A DNA stretch of 64,000 nucleotides, taken from the NCBI RefSeq assembly GCF_963576615.1, contig NC_088710.1, forward strand, positions 1,468,001 to 1,532,000, read 5' to 3'. Made by a program: the position numbers and the translations under genes. This document shows, piece by piece, positions 45,931 through 57,339 of this stretch. Below the pieces are notes generated by a model. The model did no database searches. It had not been told where the DNA came from and saw only the letters and a program-made list of their open reading frames with translations. Origin of the DNA: Watersipora subatra. Lineage: Eukaryota > Bryozoa > Gymnolaemata > Cheilostomatida > Watersiporidae. Every line of letters begins with the position of its first letter. The stretch's first letter is position 1.

Positions 45931-47019
45931 GGTAAACTTATACAAGTTGTGATGTAATTGTTCTGTGCTGCGTTTACGCAGACATTCTTCATTTGGGGAG
46001 ATCAATTGGGTCATCTGTCATCTGATTTTATCTACTTTAACTATTTAAAGTCCCAACATGTTTTTTAACTAATTTGATTCTCTGTGCAAGAAGTTGTGAG
46101 CCAATCAGAAGCAATATCAGGACACATCTCTAGCCATATGTATCACAGTCTCTCCGTGTAGCCCTCCTTCAGAGGTTTATTCATAAAGCAGCATCGCATG
46201 ACGTTCATGTTATCAATCCAAATGAATTTTATTCGTTTTAAATCAGTGACCCATTCAACTACGTAAAGCTAAATAATGGAAAGCTAAAATACAACAAAAT
46301 TGAAAAGGCTTATAGCAGAAAATAAATATCACTTCATATAAGAAGGTAGTCGGAGAGATCCTAGAACGATAGAAGACTTTAATGAGTGCCATTTTTGGCA
46401 CAGCATATAAGTACTGAACAAATCATCCAAGAGACACCAAGATTGATTCAAAGAGGATGTTGTGAAGCTAAGCTAATTGCTTGTAAAGTGAAATATTGCA
46501 CGAAGTCGGTATCTGTCACGTTGTACCATGGCAAACAGTAAGAAACAAACTCCAGAAAACACAAGAAAAATAAAGACAAATCGTTGGGAGAAAAAGCTAG
46601 AATCTTAGAGTCTGCTGCCAACCGCAACAACATTTAAGGAATGCAATATCAGAATTCATGAAAAAATTAGTTCCAGAATTAGACACAGTTGCACAGATAC
46701 CTCTCATAATATTTGATAGCTTTAAGTTCAATTCTAGTTCCTCTCTTCTTGGAGATATAACATTATAGAAAATGTAGTTTTATTATATAAAATTATAATT
46801 TATACGATATTAACCACTAATAATCAAATTAGTTCCTACAAGCTAAGCAAAGCAAAAGTGCACAAACTAAACATAGTCGAAATAGAATAAAATGACAAAG
46901 CAACTTCAACACTGATGTTGTATGTGGAATAGTTATGCATAACATAATATTTTTACATTCACCTATCATAACAATATTAACTTAGCACTGCAATCCACCT
47001 AAACAGAACCAACCATTGA
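45931..47019. other. Intergenic, no gene recognised
   Basis: AT-rich sequence between two inverted R4 fragments; no conserved protein. Confidence 0.45.
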
Positions 47020-47360
47020 AACTAATGCCCTAATCTACAGGTAGGCAACCATTACTTTAGAGGAGATCAGTATTGTCAACTCAGCGCCGCTGTCAACTAA
47101 GCATCAAACTTCTATTCAATCTTAGGAGATGTGGCTTGAAAATGAGATCAAGGGCTTGTGCAAATTAGTTAGCATACTCAGTGAGAAATCAAGCTACAGT
47201 TTGGGGTGTCTAAATAGAAAAGTCACAATAAAAACTCAGTGAAACAGCAGCTACTATCTCTCTCACTGCAATTGAAGTGGTACACCAAAACGTGGGATGA
47301 CAAAAGAGTTCATCCAGAATCTGCTATGAGTTTATTTTGAAGTAAACCAATAAAAAAACT
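47020..47360 (+). pseudogene. Second old R4-like fragment, opposite orientation
   Basis: Its reverse complement aligns with about 45400-45740 and with the R4 element. Shared stretches include AAACTGTAGCTTGAT, GATGAACTCTTTTGT and the CTACAGGT(A/G)GGCAACCAT segment. It is shorter than the first fragment. Confidence 0.7.
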
Positions 47361-47659
47361 GTAGAGGTCGTCAAATTTTCCCAAAAAGCGTCACTTCAAA
47401 GTTCTAGGACAATTGGAGATTGAACTTATTCATATAATTCGTGTACACGTATACGTATATGTATACGTGTATTGTATATACACCTATACAATTTTTTATA
47501 TATATGCTTATTATTCTTATCATGAATATTTATTGAGGATTGCAAACCAAGTATATAAACTCTTACAGAATAAATAACTTTTTGTCCTCACAAAACAAAA
47601 CAAAAGTACAATACTAAAAGATGTTACGAATCATACAGTCAACGTAATTGTTAAAACAA
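47361..47659. other. Intergenic, AT-rich
   Basis: Contains the near-palindromic ACACGTATACGTATATGTAT run near 47445-47475. No gene. Confidence 0.5.
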
Positions 47660-47890
47660 TACAATAATACAGTGCTACAATACAACTCAATACAATAATA
47701 CAGTGCTACAATACAACTCAATACAATAATACAGTGCTACAATACAACTCAATACAATAATACAGTGCTACAATACAACTCAATACAATAATACAGTGCT
47801 ACAATACAACTCAATACAATAATACAGTGCTACAATACAACTCAATACAATAATACAGTGCTACAATACAACTCAATGCAACAATACAAT
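47660..47890. repeat. 31-bp minisatellite, seven to eight copies
   Basis: Unit CAGTGCTACAATACAACTCA followed by ATACAATAATA. It directly adjoins the 3' end of the LINE fragment, so it may derive from the LINE's tail. Confidence 0.92.
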
Positions 47891-47904
47891 AATACAATGC
47901 TACT

Positions 47905-48552
47905 AAGACTATGTGCTAAAAATACCACTAAGTGACTCATTAAATATAATTGCCAATGGAAAAGCAATAAAATCTACAATACTCTTATAGACAAATGCCG
48001 AGATTTGGTTTACACCACCACTTTTAGACGAATCTAGAAAGTTTATGCGAGAAACGATTTCTTCATAAGAGATTGGGGTGAAATGAAAAGATCCAGTACT
48101 ACAACCTGTATAAGAGGCAATGGGAAGGTTAAAACTTTCTATATTAAGTTTAGTAGGAATATCAGTAAAGAAATGATTCATAACATCAGCGATTTCCTCC
48201 TCTGACACTGCCAATTGATCATTAATCAGCAAGCTTTTTATTTTCGCTGAAGAGTTTTGTCTTCCAAACAGTTGCTTCAGACATTTGTAGAAAGAAGTTG
48301 CACTTTCAGAGGCCTTTTTTGAATAATAGTCTTTTTTAGCTTTCCTTAATTGATAGAGCACATAGTTTTTGAATTTATGATAATGTAGTATGTGATTTTC
48401 GGTCACAATATCCATGGACTGATAAACCTTTTTGTAGTATTGATTTTTCAGATTAACTAGTCGTAACAAATTTTGGTTAAGCCATTCTTTCTTTGGCCCG
48501 CGAACTCTGATTTGTCTCAGAGGCAGGTGTCGTTAAAGACTGTGTATATATT
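47905..48552 (-). pseudogene. CR1/Jockey-like LINE fragment, linker before RT
   Basis: The minus strand reads HLPLRQIRVRGPKKEWLN, then YYKKVYQSMDIVTENHILHY, and later EEEIADVMNHFF and SKSGGVNQISAFVYKSI. This is the conserved segment between endonuclease and reverse transcriptase in CR1/Jockey-type LINEs. The frame ends at a stop at 47909 next to the minisatellite, so the RT itself is lost. At its 5' side the sequence is cut at 48552 by an 8.2 kb element and resumes at 56766. Confidence 0.75.
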
Positions 48553-48582
48553 GGGGGTCCTATCACACAAAGCTGTCGTCAG

Positions 48583-48700
48583 AATAGTCACTTTTAAAAT
48601 CACTGTCGTCACTTTTAAAATCACTGTCGTCACTTTTAAAATCACTGTCGTCACTTTTAAAATCACTGTCACCTTTTTCAAATTGGTAACCATAACAACC
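48583..48700. repeat. 21-bp tandem repeat near the left end of the MULE
   Basis: About five copies of ATCACTGTCGTCACTTTTAA. GTCGTC/GACGAC motifs also occur inside the right end, so this may be an expanded subterminal binding motif. Confidence 0.85.
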
Positions 48701-49343
48701 TCTTTCTTCACATTCGTTATTTTAATACAAATATCTATACTGGTGGCACTGGGTTGCGTTAAAAATCTGAAACTCGCTAGGTTTGAACTTCTGCTAACCA
48801 AAAGCATGGCTCAACCAGCGACCTTCACAAACATATTAGTGATGTTTGGGAGCGTTGCTGATTACTCCGCGAAGAGTGACAGCCGTCTTAGGTTTTTAGA
48901 GCTATATTTCTTGTACGGAAAATAGACCGAGATTGCCTTTAATAATCACTGTCAGTCACAGACTTAGAAACGGATTTGCTGTCAATGTCGTGGCATTTCA
49001 TTGCTTTAATTATTTGGCAGTCTGTAAATGCTGGGCCAGATGCTTCAAACCAAAACTAGTGGTGAAATTTATTAACAATAGCTTTCCGCAGCCAATCACA
49101 GGCCGTTACCCGAAAGCCAATCATATCGTTGAATAATGTAAACGTAAACATTGCCGCATGCTTTGTTTGATGCACTGGTGCTGAATCACATGAGTGTAAA
49201 CTACTGGGGAAACGACTGTGTGGTTTATGGCCAATTATATCTTTGGCCTCACCCTCACTGGCAATAATACCAATAAACAGGATTTCAATAATCATACGCA
49301 TACTGCCTCATATTGAGCATCAGCTTCTAATTGGAAATAAAAT

Positions 49344-52300
49344 CTATATATTGATATTGGACTTGATACTCTGTTTCATTTCGGGTACATTAGCAGAAAC
49401 AACAATGCAAGTCTGATCATCAAGGGCTGGGTCAGATGGCTCAGGAGGTTTCATCACGAAACTTCTGGTACACATCCTTTTCTTCTTTGGTAGAGCAGCA
49501 GTTCTTGGGAGTCGTCGAACTGATTTTTTAGGCTCTGCCAAGGCGATACCCTCTTTTTTGGGCAGTAAGGCTAGCAGCCGATGTTCCATTGCAAGAAGAT
49601 CTTGGTGTAAAAGGTGTTGATCATTTGGTGGAATAGCCAGGTATGTGAGACTGGTAATTCTCTTTAACGTTTCTCTAGCAAGCTCCAGGGGCTGACAACT
49701 TGAAGTGAATGTGGAAGGCGGGTCATCAGATGGTTCATCAGACATATGAGTAGAGCTTGATGGTACTGTCTCTGCACTGTGATTGTAGTCTGGCAGTGGC
49801 ATCACTGATGAGATGACATGCCTGTCAAGTTTCATCCATGGGCAGTTGAGGTATTTATCTGGAAGATCTACAAACTCCAAACTGCTGTGCTCTATGACCA
49901 TGAAAATGTGTTTACATGGGTAAATGTTCTGCTCCCAATCCATGCAACTACAACTAGGCACATTGAAGTTGACTTCATACATTGGCTCTGACAACCCTTT
50001 CACTTGATACTTATAAACAGAGTCTAACATGATTACATCGGATGGAGTTGATTGTTTTGCTGAATTTAGTCGATCCATGCAGTGAAGGACCATCTGTCGT
50101 GTTCTATCTTGGAGATACTTAGAAATACTTTGGTTGTACATCTTCACAGCAGATGTTGCCATTATGTTGTCTCTGCTGTACCTAAAAACAAAATGGGGAA
50201 ATGATGAGACACTAAATCAATATAGATCGGAACAAGAAGAAATTTAAACATATGATTTGGTGAGTATTTCACCTATGAGTAAAGTGATGATTACCTTATT
50301 AACAAATCAGGTATAAATCTTTCTACCACTGTTTTCAAAAGCAACGACAGTGACATGGTGCTCTTCCTCTGTATAAATCCTGATTTGAACCTATGATTGA
50401 TTCCTTCAACGCCATTATTTGTATTCACATGCACCAGGAGCCTGTCTGCCCTAAAGCAAGCAACCCACCTCTGAAAATACAAAAAAAATTAGACATGCTT
50501 TTATTATAGTGCACTAATGGGGCCAGCAACTCCTCCATTTAAAGTCTAGGACTAGTGCTATTATGCTGTACACAACCTGCCTATGATTTCATCATCAGAA
50601 TGTTCACCAGTGACTGATTATTAATTGAATATTGTAAGCGTAGGGCAGATAATTGAGCACCCAGTAAATCTCAGATATATAGTTTATCAAGAAGTCTTGA
50701 TAAACCAAACATACTTTAACAGTTTCTTCTGGCAGCCATGTGCTTGTTATGTAGTTCAAAAGAATGGGCCGCTTAATGAAAAGTTGGCTGTTCAGCATCG
50801 CCTGTTTATTAATAAGGAAGTCTTGCACAGATCTCGATCGAGCTACTCTGTTAAGCAATGTCTTGATTGGTTTCTGCTCCTGTTTTGGGATGCCATTGGC
50901 ATTTTTCACAATGAACCTATGCCAGTCTTGCTCTCTGTGAAAGTCACAGATCAATAACTCAGTATCTGAAACAATAAAATGTTTTACAGAATTATCAAAC
51001 TTTTCTTCTTCAAAATCAAAATGTGATATTGATGATGCACACTCAAAACCATTCAAAAGTATCAGAAGCCATGACTAAACAATATGATCACACAAATACA
51101 ACAAATAATGCAGAGACGTCACGATATAATCAATGGTCAATATACCTGGGAAGACCGATCTGATTGCCTTAGATTCAGCAGGGCAGAAATCTGTCATAAA
51201 TGCTTTTGGATTCCAGGCAGGACACCATTGGCATAGCAACCTTAATGCCTCAGCTATATCAGTTGAGTTCTCTTCTTGAATGAGGAAAGTGGCAACCACC
51301 TGAGTATATAAAAACTGAAGAGCTATCATTGATATTTCTACATGGAGTATCCCCACCCTTCCAACACCATTCTGCCATACATCATATATTGTATACACTT
51401 CTCTAAAACAATCCTTGCTAAATCGTCACAAAAAAGGAAGGACCCAAAAATTTGTCCGTTTATGACTAAGAAGCTAGGGTTATATGGTTAACTCATAACA
51501 GTTGGGTCATACAAAAGTCGTTTAGTTCTTCATATTCCATTACCTGATAACTTGAGTTGGTCTTTACCACAACAAAGAAGAGAGGTAGAGCATATTGTGT
51601 TGTCTTGTAGGTAGCATCAAGACATGTAAGCTCACCGCCATATAACTCTAACAAACGTCTCTGTTCATTATTCTGATGGACAAACAAAAGCTTATTTTCA
51701 TTAACGCTGCTCTTTCTAAACTCAAACTTGTTATCCCCTGGCCACCGTTTGATCAATTCTTCTAGATTGAGCTGATCATCTTCACTGTACCTGTAATACA
51801 TACATTAAACCATAACTGTCACGAACAACTTTTATCGTATTTGCTAGGTAAATCAGACACGCTGATTCCGATTTTGTACTCAAAATAAAGATTAGTCCAC
51901 TAACCTTCAAAGTCATTTAGGCTTTTTAAAGCGTTTCAATATCCGTTTCAAAAACAACACAATCGGCATTACAAGCTCCGCCCATAAATATGTGACGAAA
52001 CCTAGCTTTTTCAGGAACGAAAGTTAGGAATGTTTAGTCTGATCTAGAATAATAGAGATGGGTGTCTTAAAATCCATTATTATCTAAATCTAGGCTGTAA
52101 AATAATTTCAGTTTTTTATGAAAGGTATATAAACTATTTAAAATTGCTCGTAGCTTGTTACATGACGTTTAAATGGGCTGAACGCCAAGAAAAATTAGCT
52201 CAAAAAGCGCGGTTTTATCACAAGCTAGCGTTGTTATCGCAATTTTTTAAATATGCAATGCTAAATAGCTCATCTACTTTTCAGAAAAGGCTGATATTAT

Positions 52301-55300
52301 TTTTAAGGCTGAATTTAGATATTAATGGATTTTAAAACACCCATCTCTATTATTCTAAATCGATCTAAACATCCCTACGTAACTTCTGTTCCTAAAAAGC
52401 TAGGTTACATCATGTATTTATGGGCGGAGCTTGTTATGCCGATCGTGCTGTTTTCGAGACTGATACTAAAACGCTGTGAAAAAGCCTTCATTACTCTGAA
52501 AGTTAGTGGACTAATTTTTATTTTGAGTACAAAATCGGAATCAGCGTGTCTGATTTACCTAGTAAGTACGATAAAAGTTGTTCGTGACAGTTATGGTTGA
52601 ATGCGTTAGCAGTAAGCTCTATCAATAATTACATCTAATTACTCTAAAACATTTATCATAAAGCTCCCATGGTCCTAATGGTCGTGGGACTAATAAAAAA
52701 CACCTACATTATATCCCTCAATGCTGACTGTATCATGTTGGATATATCCTGATCTATGGGAAACATGGCTCTGTTTGTTAAAGGTGGAAGTTCATTCCCA
52801 GCTTCTTTCTAGAAATATAAACTACATGCTAACAAGACATCATAGAATATGTTGGACCATGATGCTGCCTGATGTAATAGATGACAGTTCTACATGTTGT
52901 GAGTTTCCGACTGATTGGGTGATTATGAAATTGATAGCACAAAACAGAAAGCACCACACCTTTATTTACAGTATGTTAGCATGCCTAAATCATAGTTTGT
53001 TAGGAAAATTAGGAGAGAAAACTACAGATGTTATGATAACCACACAATGTAAGAAGAGTCACACAGTCAATACTTATCTGAAGTTTCTGAAAGCTGCAAA
53101 ATAACAATTGAATGTGGTAAATTATGTAATACTGTATTTTGAGTTCACAGCGAGCAAAATGAAGGATCAGATAAATACAAATGATACAAAGTGGCTCAAT
53201 CGAATTGAACAAATATTTTACTTACATAGATAGCTATAGAAAACTGGCGAAGGTTGCGGCGAACTTCAGGCAGATTGTAAATTCCATCCAAAACCAGTTC
53301 CTTAACCCTGTTTCTAAGTCTAGGATCAGCGGTCATCGTGAATCCAGCAGCCTATCAATAGAGCAATTTCAAAACTACTATAATATACAATCTTTTTACA
53401 GTCAATAATATTCATTGATACATCATGGTCTTTTTTTAAGCTTGAAGTCTCCAAAAATGTTTGTCTTGGTGTATATGAAAGTAAGTATATGTATATGGAA
53501 GTATACATAGGTACATGGACTGCCATTATCACCTTAATTATTATTTAGGTTCTCACAGGGTTATATACAAGAGCAATCAGAGCTTTTTTATTCCTTTCCC
53601 TCCTTTCCTTTCCTTCCCTACGGAGGAACGGGGAGGGAAAGGAATAAAAAAGCTCTTGATTACTCACGGTCACATACCTCACCCATAGTGTGGTTTTGAT
53701 GTTTAGAGATATCGGGGATCAGACACAAGTAACTTATCTCACAAGGGATTTGTCCTTTTAGACTCTTTAACTTGTTACTGTTGGCAGTTTTATAACTCTT
53801 GGAAGCATTAGGGTCGACCTAGAGTAGATGATTAGAAAATTAAACACATACATGATCATACAATATATTCGTTATTGGTTTTACAAAATCAGCATAATTA
53901 CAGTGTTTGTTCCTCCTGTTAGAGTCACAGGATATCTGGTACAAATGCATAAAACATAGATGGATGGTAGGTTATCCATTTGGGTTGGTGAGTTTGAGTG
54001 ACTCCGAGTGAAAAAACTGCTGGAGGTTATTATGGTAGCTACGAAATGTCCTTACCTTGAACATTGGATATATGAAAAGTCTTTTGATGATCAGTTGTGC
54101 TGGGCATCCCATTTTGATTGAAGCTTGGACAATCCGACGTTTTTTCTTGTCAGTAAGTCCGACATGGTCAGATAATGCCTAAGCAATAAGAAAAGAGATA
54201 CTCACAAACTCCATTCTACAAAAAACTTTCCTTGATTGATAAACTTAATTGAACTCAAATCTATATTACCATAAATTTTTTTAACTTACTTGGCTATTTG
54301 AGCCACCAACATCTGAGTCTGTCTTGACGTTTGCCTAAGAAATATAAGAACACCATTTAGACGAGCTGAATCCAGAACAGTAAGCAGATTAGTTTGATTG
54401 AATTCATCTTCTAAGAACATGCCTACACCCTTGGCTTGATCGGGTATGGATTACAGTGCCCCAGAGCAAGAATGTAGAATAAACATTGTCAACTCACATT
54501 TGAATGAGCGGCTGATTTATTTTTCTGCACTCCGTGACGACAATCTCGGAGATGAACACCGATAACAGAATACGGAACACCATCAGCACTGTAGAAAATT
54601 CTCTTGTTAGAAATAGTATGCTGATCTAAAATATAAAAATAAGAATAAACAAGACAATATAATTATACTGAGCTAACCTGTCATTCAACAACCATCGGTC
54701 TTACCTTGCATCCAAGTGCAAAGCCATATTCCTATCAAAGGTGGGAAGTAAATCGTATTCTTTGATTCCTGAACATAAATTCTGTGGCGACATTACCAGT
54801 CACAGCCAAACAGGTGGCTCACCATATCAGGTCTGATGTAATATTAGGCAATATATTACATTTATTGAAGGCAGGATGGCCAAACCAGGTACAGAAAGAA
54901 ATAGAAAATTACTTCCACAAAAAGATAGAGATCTCAGTTGAGAATGACTGCCTTCTTTGGGACAGCACGGTAATCATTGCCGCCAAACTTAGAGAAGCAA
55001 TGATTGAGGAGTTGCATGAGGAACACCAAGGTATTGTGAAAATGAAAGCACTAGTGAAACTTCATTTCTGGTGGCCACATCTAGATCAGGCTATAGAGGA
55101 TCAGGTTAAGAGGTGTCAGATGTGTCAGAGCATGCAAGAGGCACCGGCCAAACTAGCCAAACAAATGTTTTTACATTTTAACTTCTAAGTTTATAAATAA
55201 TCGACGTCGTTTTGGTTTTGTATTATAATCGCTGATTGGTTAATACATAATCAGAATAATCAGATGAACGACGGCGACAAAAAAGGAGAACTGTATAGTT

Positions 55301-55718
55301 TTGGTTTTTAGTTTTATTTAGATATTTGATAGTAAATATTTGGCTGTTAGGGGCTGTACTAAGGCCAGACAACCTAAATATAATAGTATTAGAAACATCT
55401 CAACCACAAGCCACGGAAGACAGAAATTTATATTAGCTTCACCGACTATGATGTCATGGGCTGTGTAGGGGCAGTGTATGACATTTAGTTGTCTAGAGTT
55501 TCTAACTCATTTCTAAGCAATGATATACAATCCCCCAGGCCGCAAGGGTTTGCATCATCTTAAAAATTAATATTAACGACCTACATACCAACAAATGTTA
55601 TAGTCTCCGAAAACTTCTTCTCTGTTTTGTACGTCGACCATTGAACGTTTGTTCGTAGCTCCTCTTTTCTTATAAAGCTGTTGGCCTCTTCCAATGAAGA
55701 GAAGAAGCATGCCGACAT
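49344..55718 (-). CDS. MULE-like transposase with SWIM zinc finger, 13 exons, intact
   Basis: Exons (minus strand): 55718-55589, 54768-54705, 54588-54498, 54334-54290, 54178-54056, 53818-53678, 53351-53226, 52808-52708, 51790-51544, 51299-51146, 50965-50715, 50470-50295, 50181-49344. All introns are GT-AG, phases agree and no stop occurs: 828 residues. ATG 55718 starts MSACFFSSLEEANSFI. The N-terminal region has IKMGCPAQLIIKRLFIYPMF. The MULE core follows with CLDATYKTT (about residue 331, first Asp), FMTDFCPAESKAI (about 393, second Asp), CDFHREQDWHRF, and NTNNGVEGINHRFK (about 515, likely Glu). A SWIM finger, CSCMDW...PCKH, lies near 627. The C-terminal tail is basic and Pro-rich. The protein would bind the element ends and move the DNA; domestication is an alternative. 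Confidence 0.88.
51808..52598. mobile_element. Foldback element, 791 bp, in intron 8 of the MULE gene
   Basis: Two long inverted arms (about 51808-52140 and 52255-52598) begin AACCATAACTGTCACGAACA and end with its inverse. They match over most of their length, leaving a loop of about 110 bp. No clear target duplication was found. The small open frames in the arms are not genes. Confidence 0.88.
53580..53655. repeat. Perfect 24-bp inverted repeat (hairpin) in intron 6
   Basis: GAGCTTTTTTATTCCTTTCC continuing CTCC (53580-53603) is exactly inverted at 53632-53655 across a 28-base loop. It would fold strongly in RNA or single-stranded DNA, 22 bases downstream of the intron 6 donor. Confidence 0.92.
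54784..55175 (+). pseudogene. Gypsy integrase zinc-finger fragment in intron 1
   Basis: The plus strand is open for 134 residues and contains LPVTAKQVAHHIRSD and then an integrase HHCC finger (HEEHQGIVKMKALVKLHFWW...CQMCQS). It stops short of the catalytic core. It is not the same family as the Gypsy element at 35879-43145. It lies 15 bp from the exon 2 acceptor of the MULE gene, on the opposite strand, inside intron 1. Confidence 0.85.
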
Positions 55719-55984
55719 TTTTTCACAATATCTCCCTATCAAAATTCCCGGGTATTTCGTTACAAAACATGACTGTTTCCGGTTTAACAATAGGCGGTTG
55801 AAGCGTCATCTATGCCGAAAGCTATTGTTAATAAATTTCACCAAAACTAGTGAAGTTTCGGGTGACCGTGGTGATTTATGAACAAATAATAAGTTAGTAA
55901 CGGTACGGCAACACGTAACAAAATTTCCGTTGGTTCTAACCAAAATCACAAAATGATTGAAACACACAGAATTATTCTGCGCTG

Positions 55985-56490
55985 CTAGAATCGTGCTAAC
56001 GAGCACGATCTCAGCAGCTTTTGCAATTATTATAGTCAAAGAGACGTATAATGACACACAATAGTAAAAGTATAAGTGCAAATCAACATAGTACACACGA
56101 TGCAATTGCTTAAATTGCGTTATTGAATGTATTTATTGTTTAGACGCTATAGCTACAATTTGTTTATTTTTTAATTATATTTCCTTTTTAGCAGCAAAAG
56201 TTTTGTGGTAGAGAATGTCGACATCTCTAGCGCAAACAAGTCAGTTGCATCGTATTTACTATGATAACTTTCTATAATAATTTTCTTGTGTGTCCCATTA
56301 TGTTTTCAGACTACGTTTATCTTAGAATTTGCTAAAGTCGTGTTTGCTAACTAATAATAGCGCGACTTAGACAGTTACATCGTGTGTTCTATGTTGAAAT
56401 GCTTCCGTATTTTTATTGTGTGTCACGGTACATGTCTTGGACTATACTAATTGCTAAAGCTGTTAGAATCGTGCTCGCTAATAATTTGTT
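55985..56490. repeat. Inverted repeat upstream of the MULE gene start
   Basis: 55985-56120 and 56360-56490 are inverted copies (ATTGTGTGTCA, ACTATA(A/C)TAATTGC, GAATCGTGCT). A small hairpin ATCGTGCT-AACG-AGCACGAT sits near 55990-56010. It may be part of an older long terminus or a control region of the gene starting at 55718. Confidence 0.7.
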
Positions 56491-56765
56491 TAATCCGTTA
56501 AAAGCGTTTCGTCGACGAACTCGGTGGGCATGCACAGCTCAAATAATTTTGAGCTGTGAATTTTGACCGATTAATTCTGCGTTTTTCGTGATTTCGGCCA
56601 GAACTCCGAACCAACGAAAAATTCGTTACGTGCAGCCGTACCTTTAGTAATCCTATTTACGCAATCCTCGTCACCTACATTGGTAAATGGTCGTCTCGTC
56701 TGTCACTTTTTAAATATCCCTGTCGTCGGGTCGTCAGAATCGTCACAAAACATGGGAGGACCCCC

Positions 56766-56840
56766 TATATTGAATTCCAACAGGTCCATTTTCATATTAG
56801 GAGATATTGTACCATCCTTATCAATATGTTTATCAATATG
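56766..56840 (-). pseudogene. Continuation of the CR1/Jockey-like LINE beyond the MULE
   Basis: The minus strand reads SPNMKMDLLEFNI up to the insertion point and then continues on the other side as YTVFN and HLPLRQIRV, which is the usual order in these LINEs. A one-base shift separates the last two pieces. Confidence 0.6.
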
Positions 56841-57339
56841 TTGGTTTCCTATATAACTACAACAATAAATTAACAGAGAAATTTGACAACAGTTAACGAT
56901 AATATAAATAAGAGTTCATACATGTCTATTCATTTAAGACTACGTACGTATACCGGTATATAAAAGAGCCACTTTCTTAAAAGCGTAGAAATTGAGAGTT
57001 GTGCTCCTAAGCTCTTCTGACAATCATGTTTTCCAACGAAATGATAGCTCTGAACTAGTTGGGGGAATTCCCACGACTCGACAAAGTTTAGCGCCTTAGA
57101 TCCTAAAAAAAACTAATTATTTCTATGAAGAAGCGGTTGTTTTGTGGGATACTCACTATCCAAGGTGCGTCACTAGTTTCGTTTTATCGAGGCATTTTGC
57201 GATCCAAGATTGCAAACCACATACTTGTACTTGCCAACGTCTTTGTGACCACGGCTAAACAAGTAATAGAACTCAATAGCAATGACCGGAATTCCGTTTC
57301 AGAAAAGAGAATGAAACTGTTCGAATTCAATACGTAATA

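Larger units (their letters stand above)
48553..56765 (-). mobile_element. MULE-type DNA transposon, 8.2 kb, with an intact spliced gene
   Basis: The ends are inverted: GGGGGTCCT at 48553 and AGGACCCCC ending at 56765, with related GACGAC-rich subterminal sequence inside. TATATT flanks both sides (48547-48552 and 56766-56771). Removing the element rejoins the CR1/Jockey-like LINE, which supports the boundaries. It contains the 13-exon transposase gene at 49344-55718. A 6-bp flank is shorter than the usual 8-9 bp for Mutator types, so either the duplication has decayed or the subgroup differs. Confidence 0.75.

Noticed and set aside
48473..48925. 150-residue plus-strand ORF with repeated VVTFKIT
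   Set aside because: Created by the 21-bp tandem repeat at the end of the MULE and crossing the LINE boundary.
52144..52600. Two plus-strand ORFs in 52.1-52.6 kb
   Set aside because: They lie in the arms and loop of the foldback element.
52721..53104. 127-residue plus-strand ORF
   Set aside because: It overlaps exon 8 of the MULE gene on the opposite strand, and no domain is visible.
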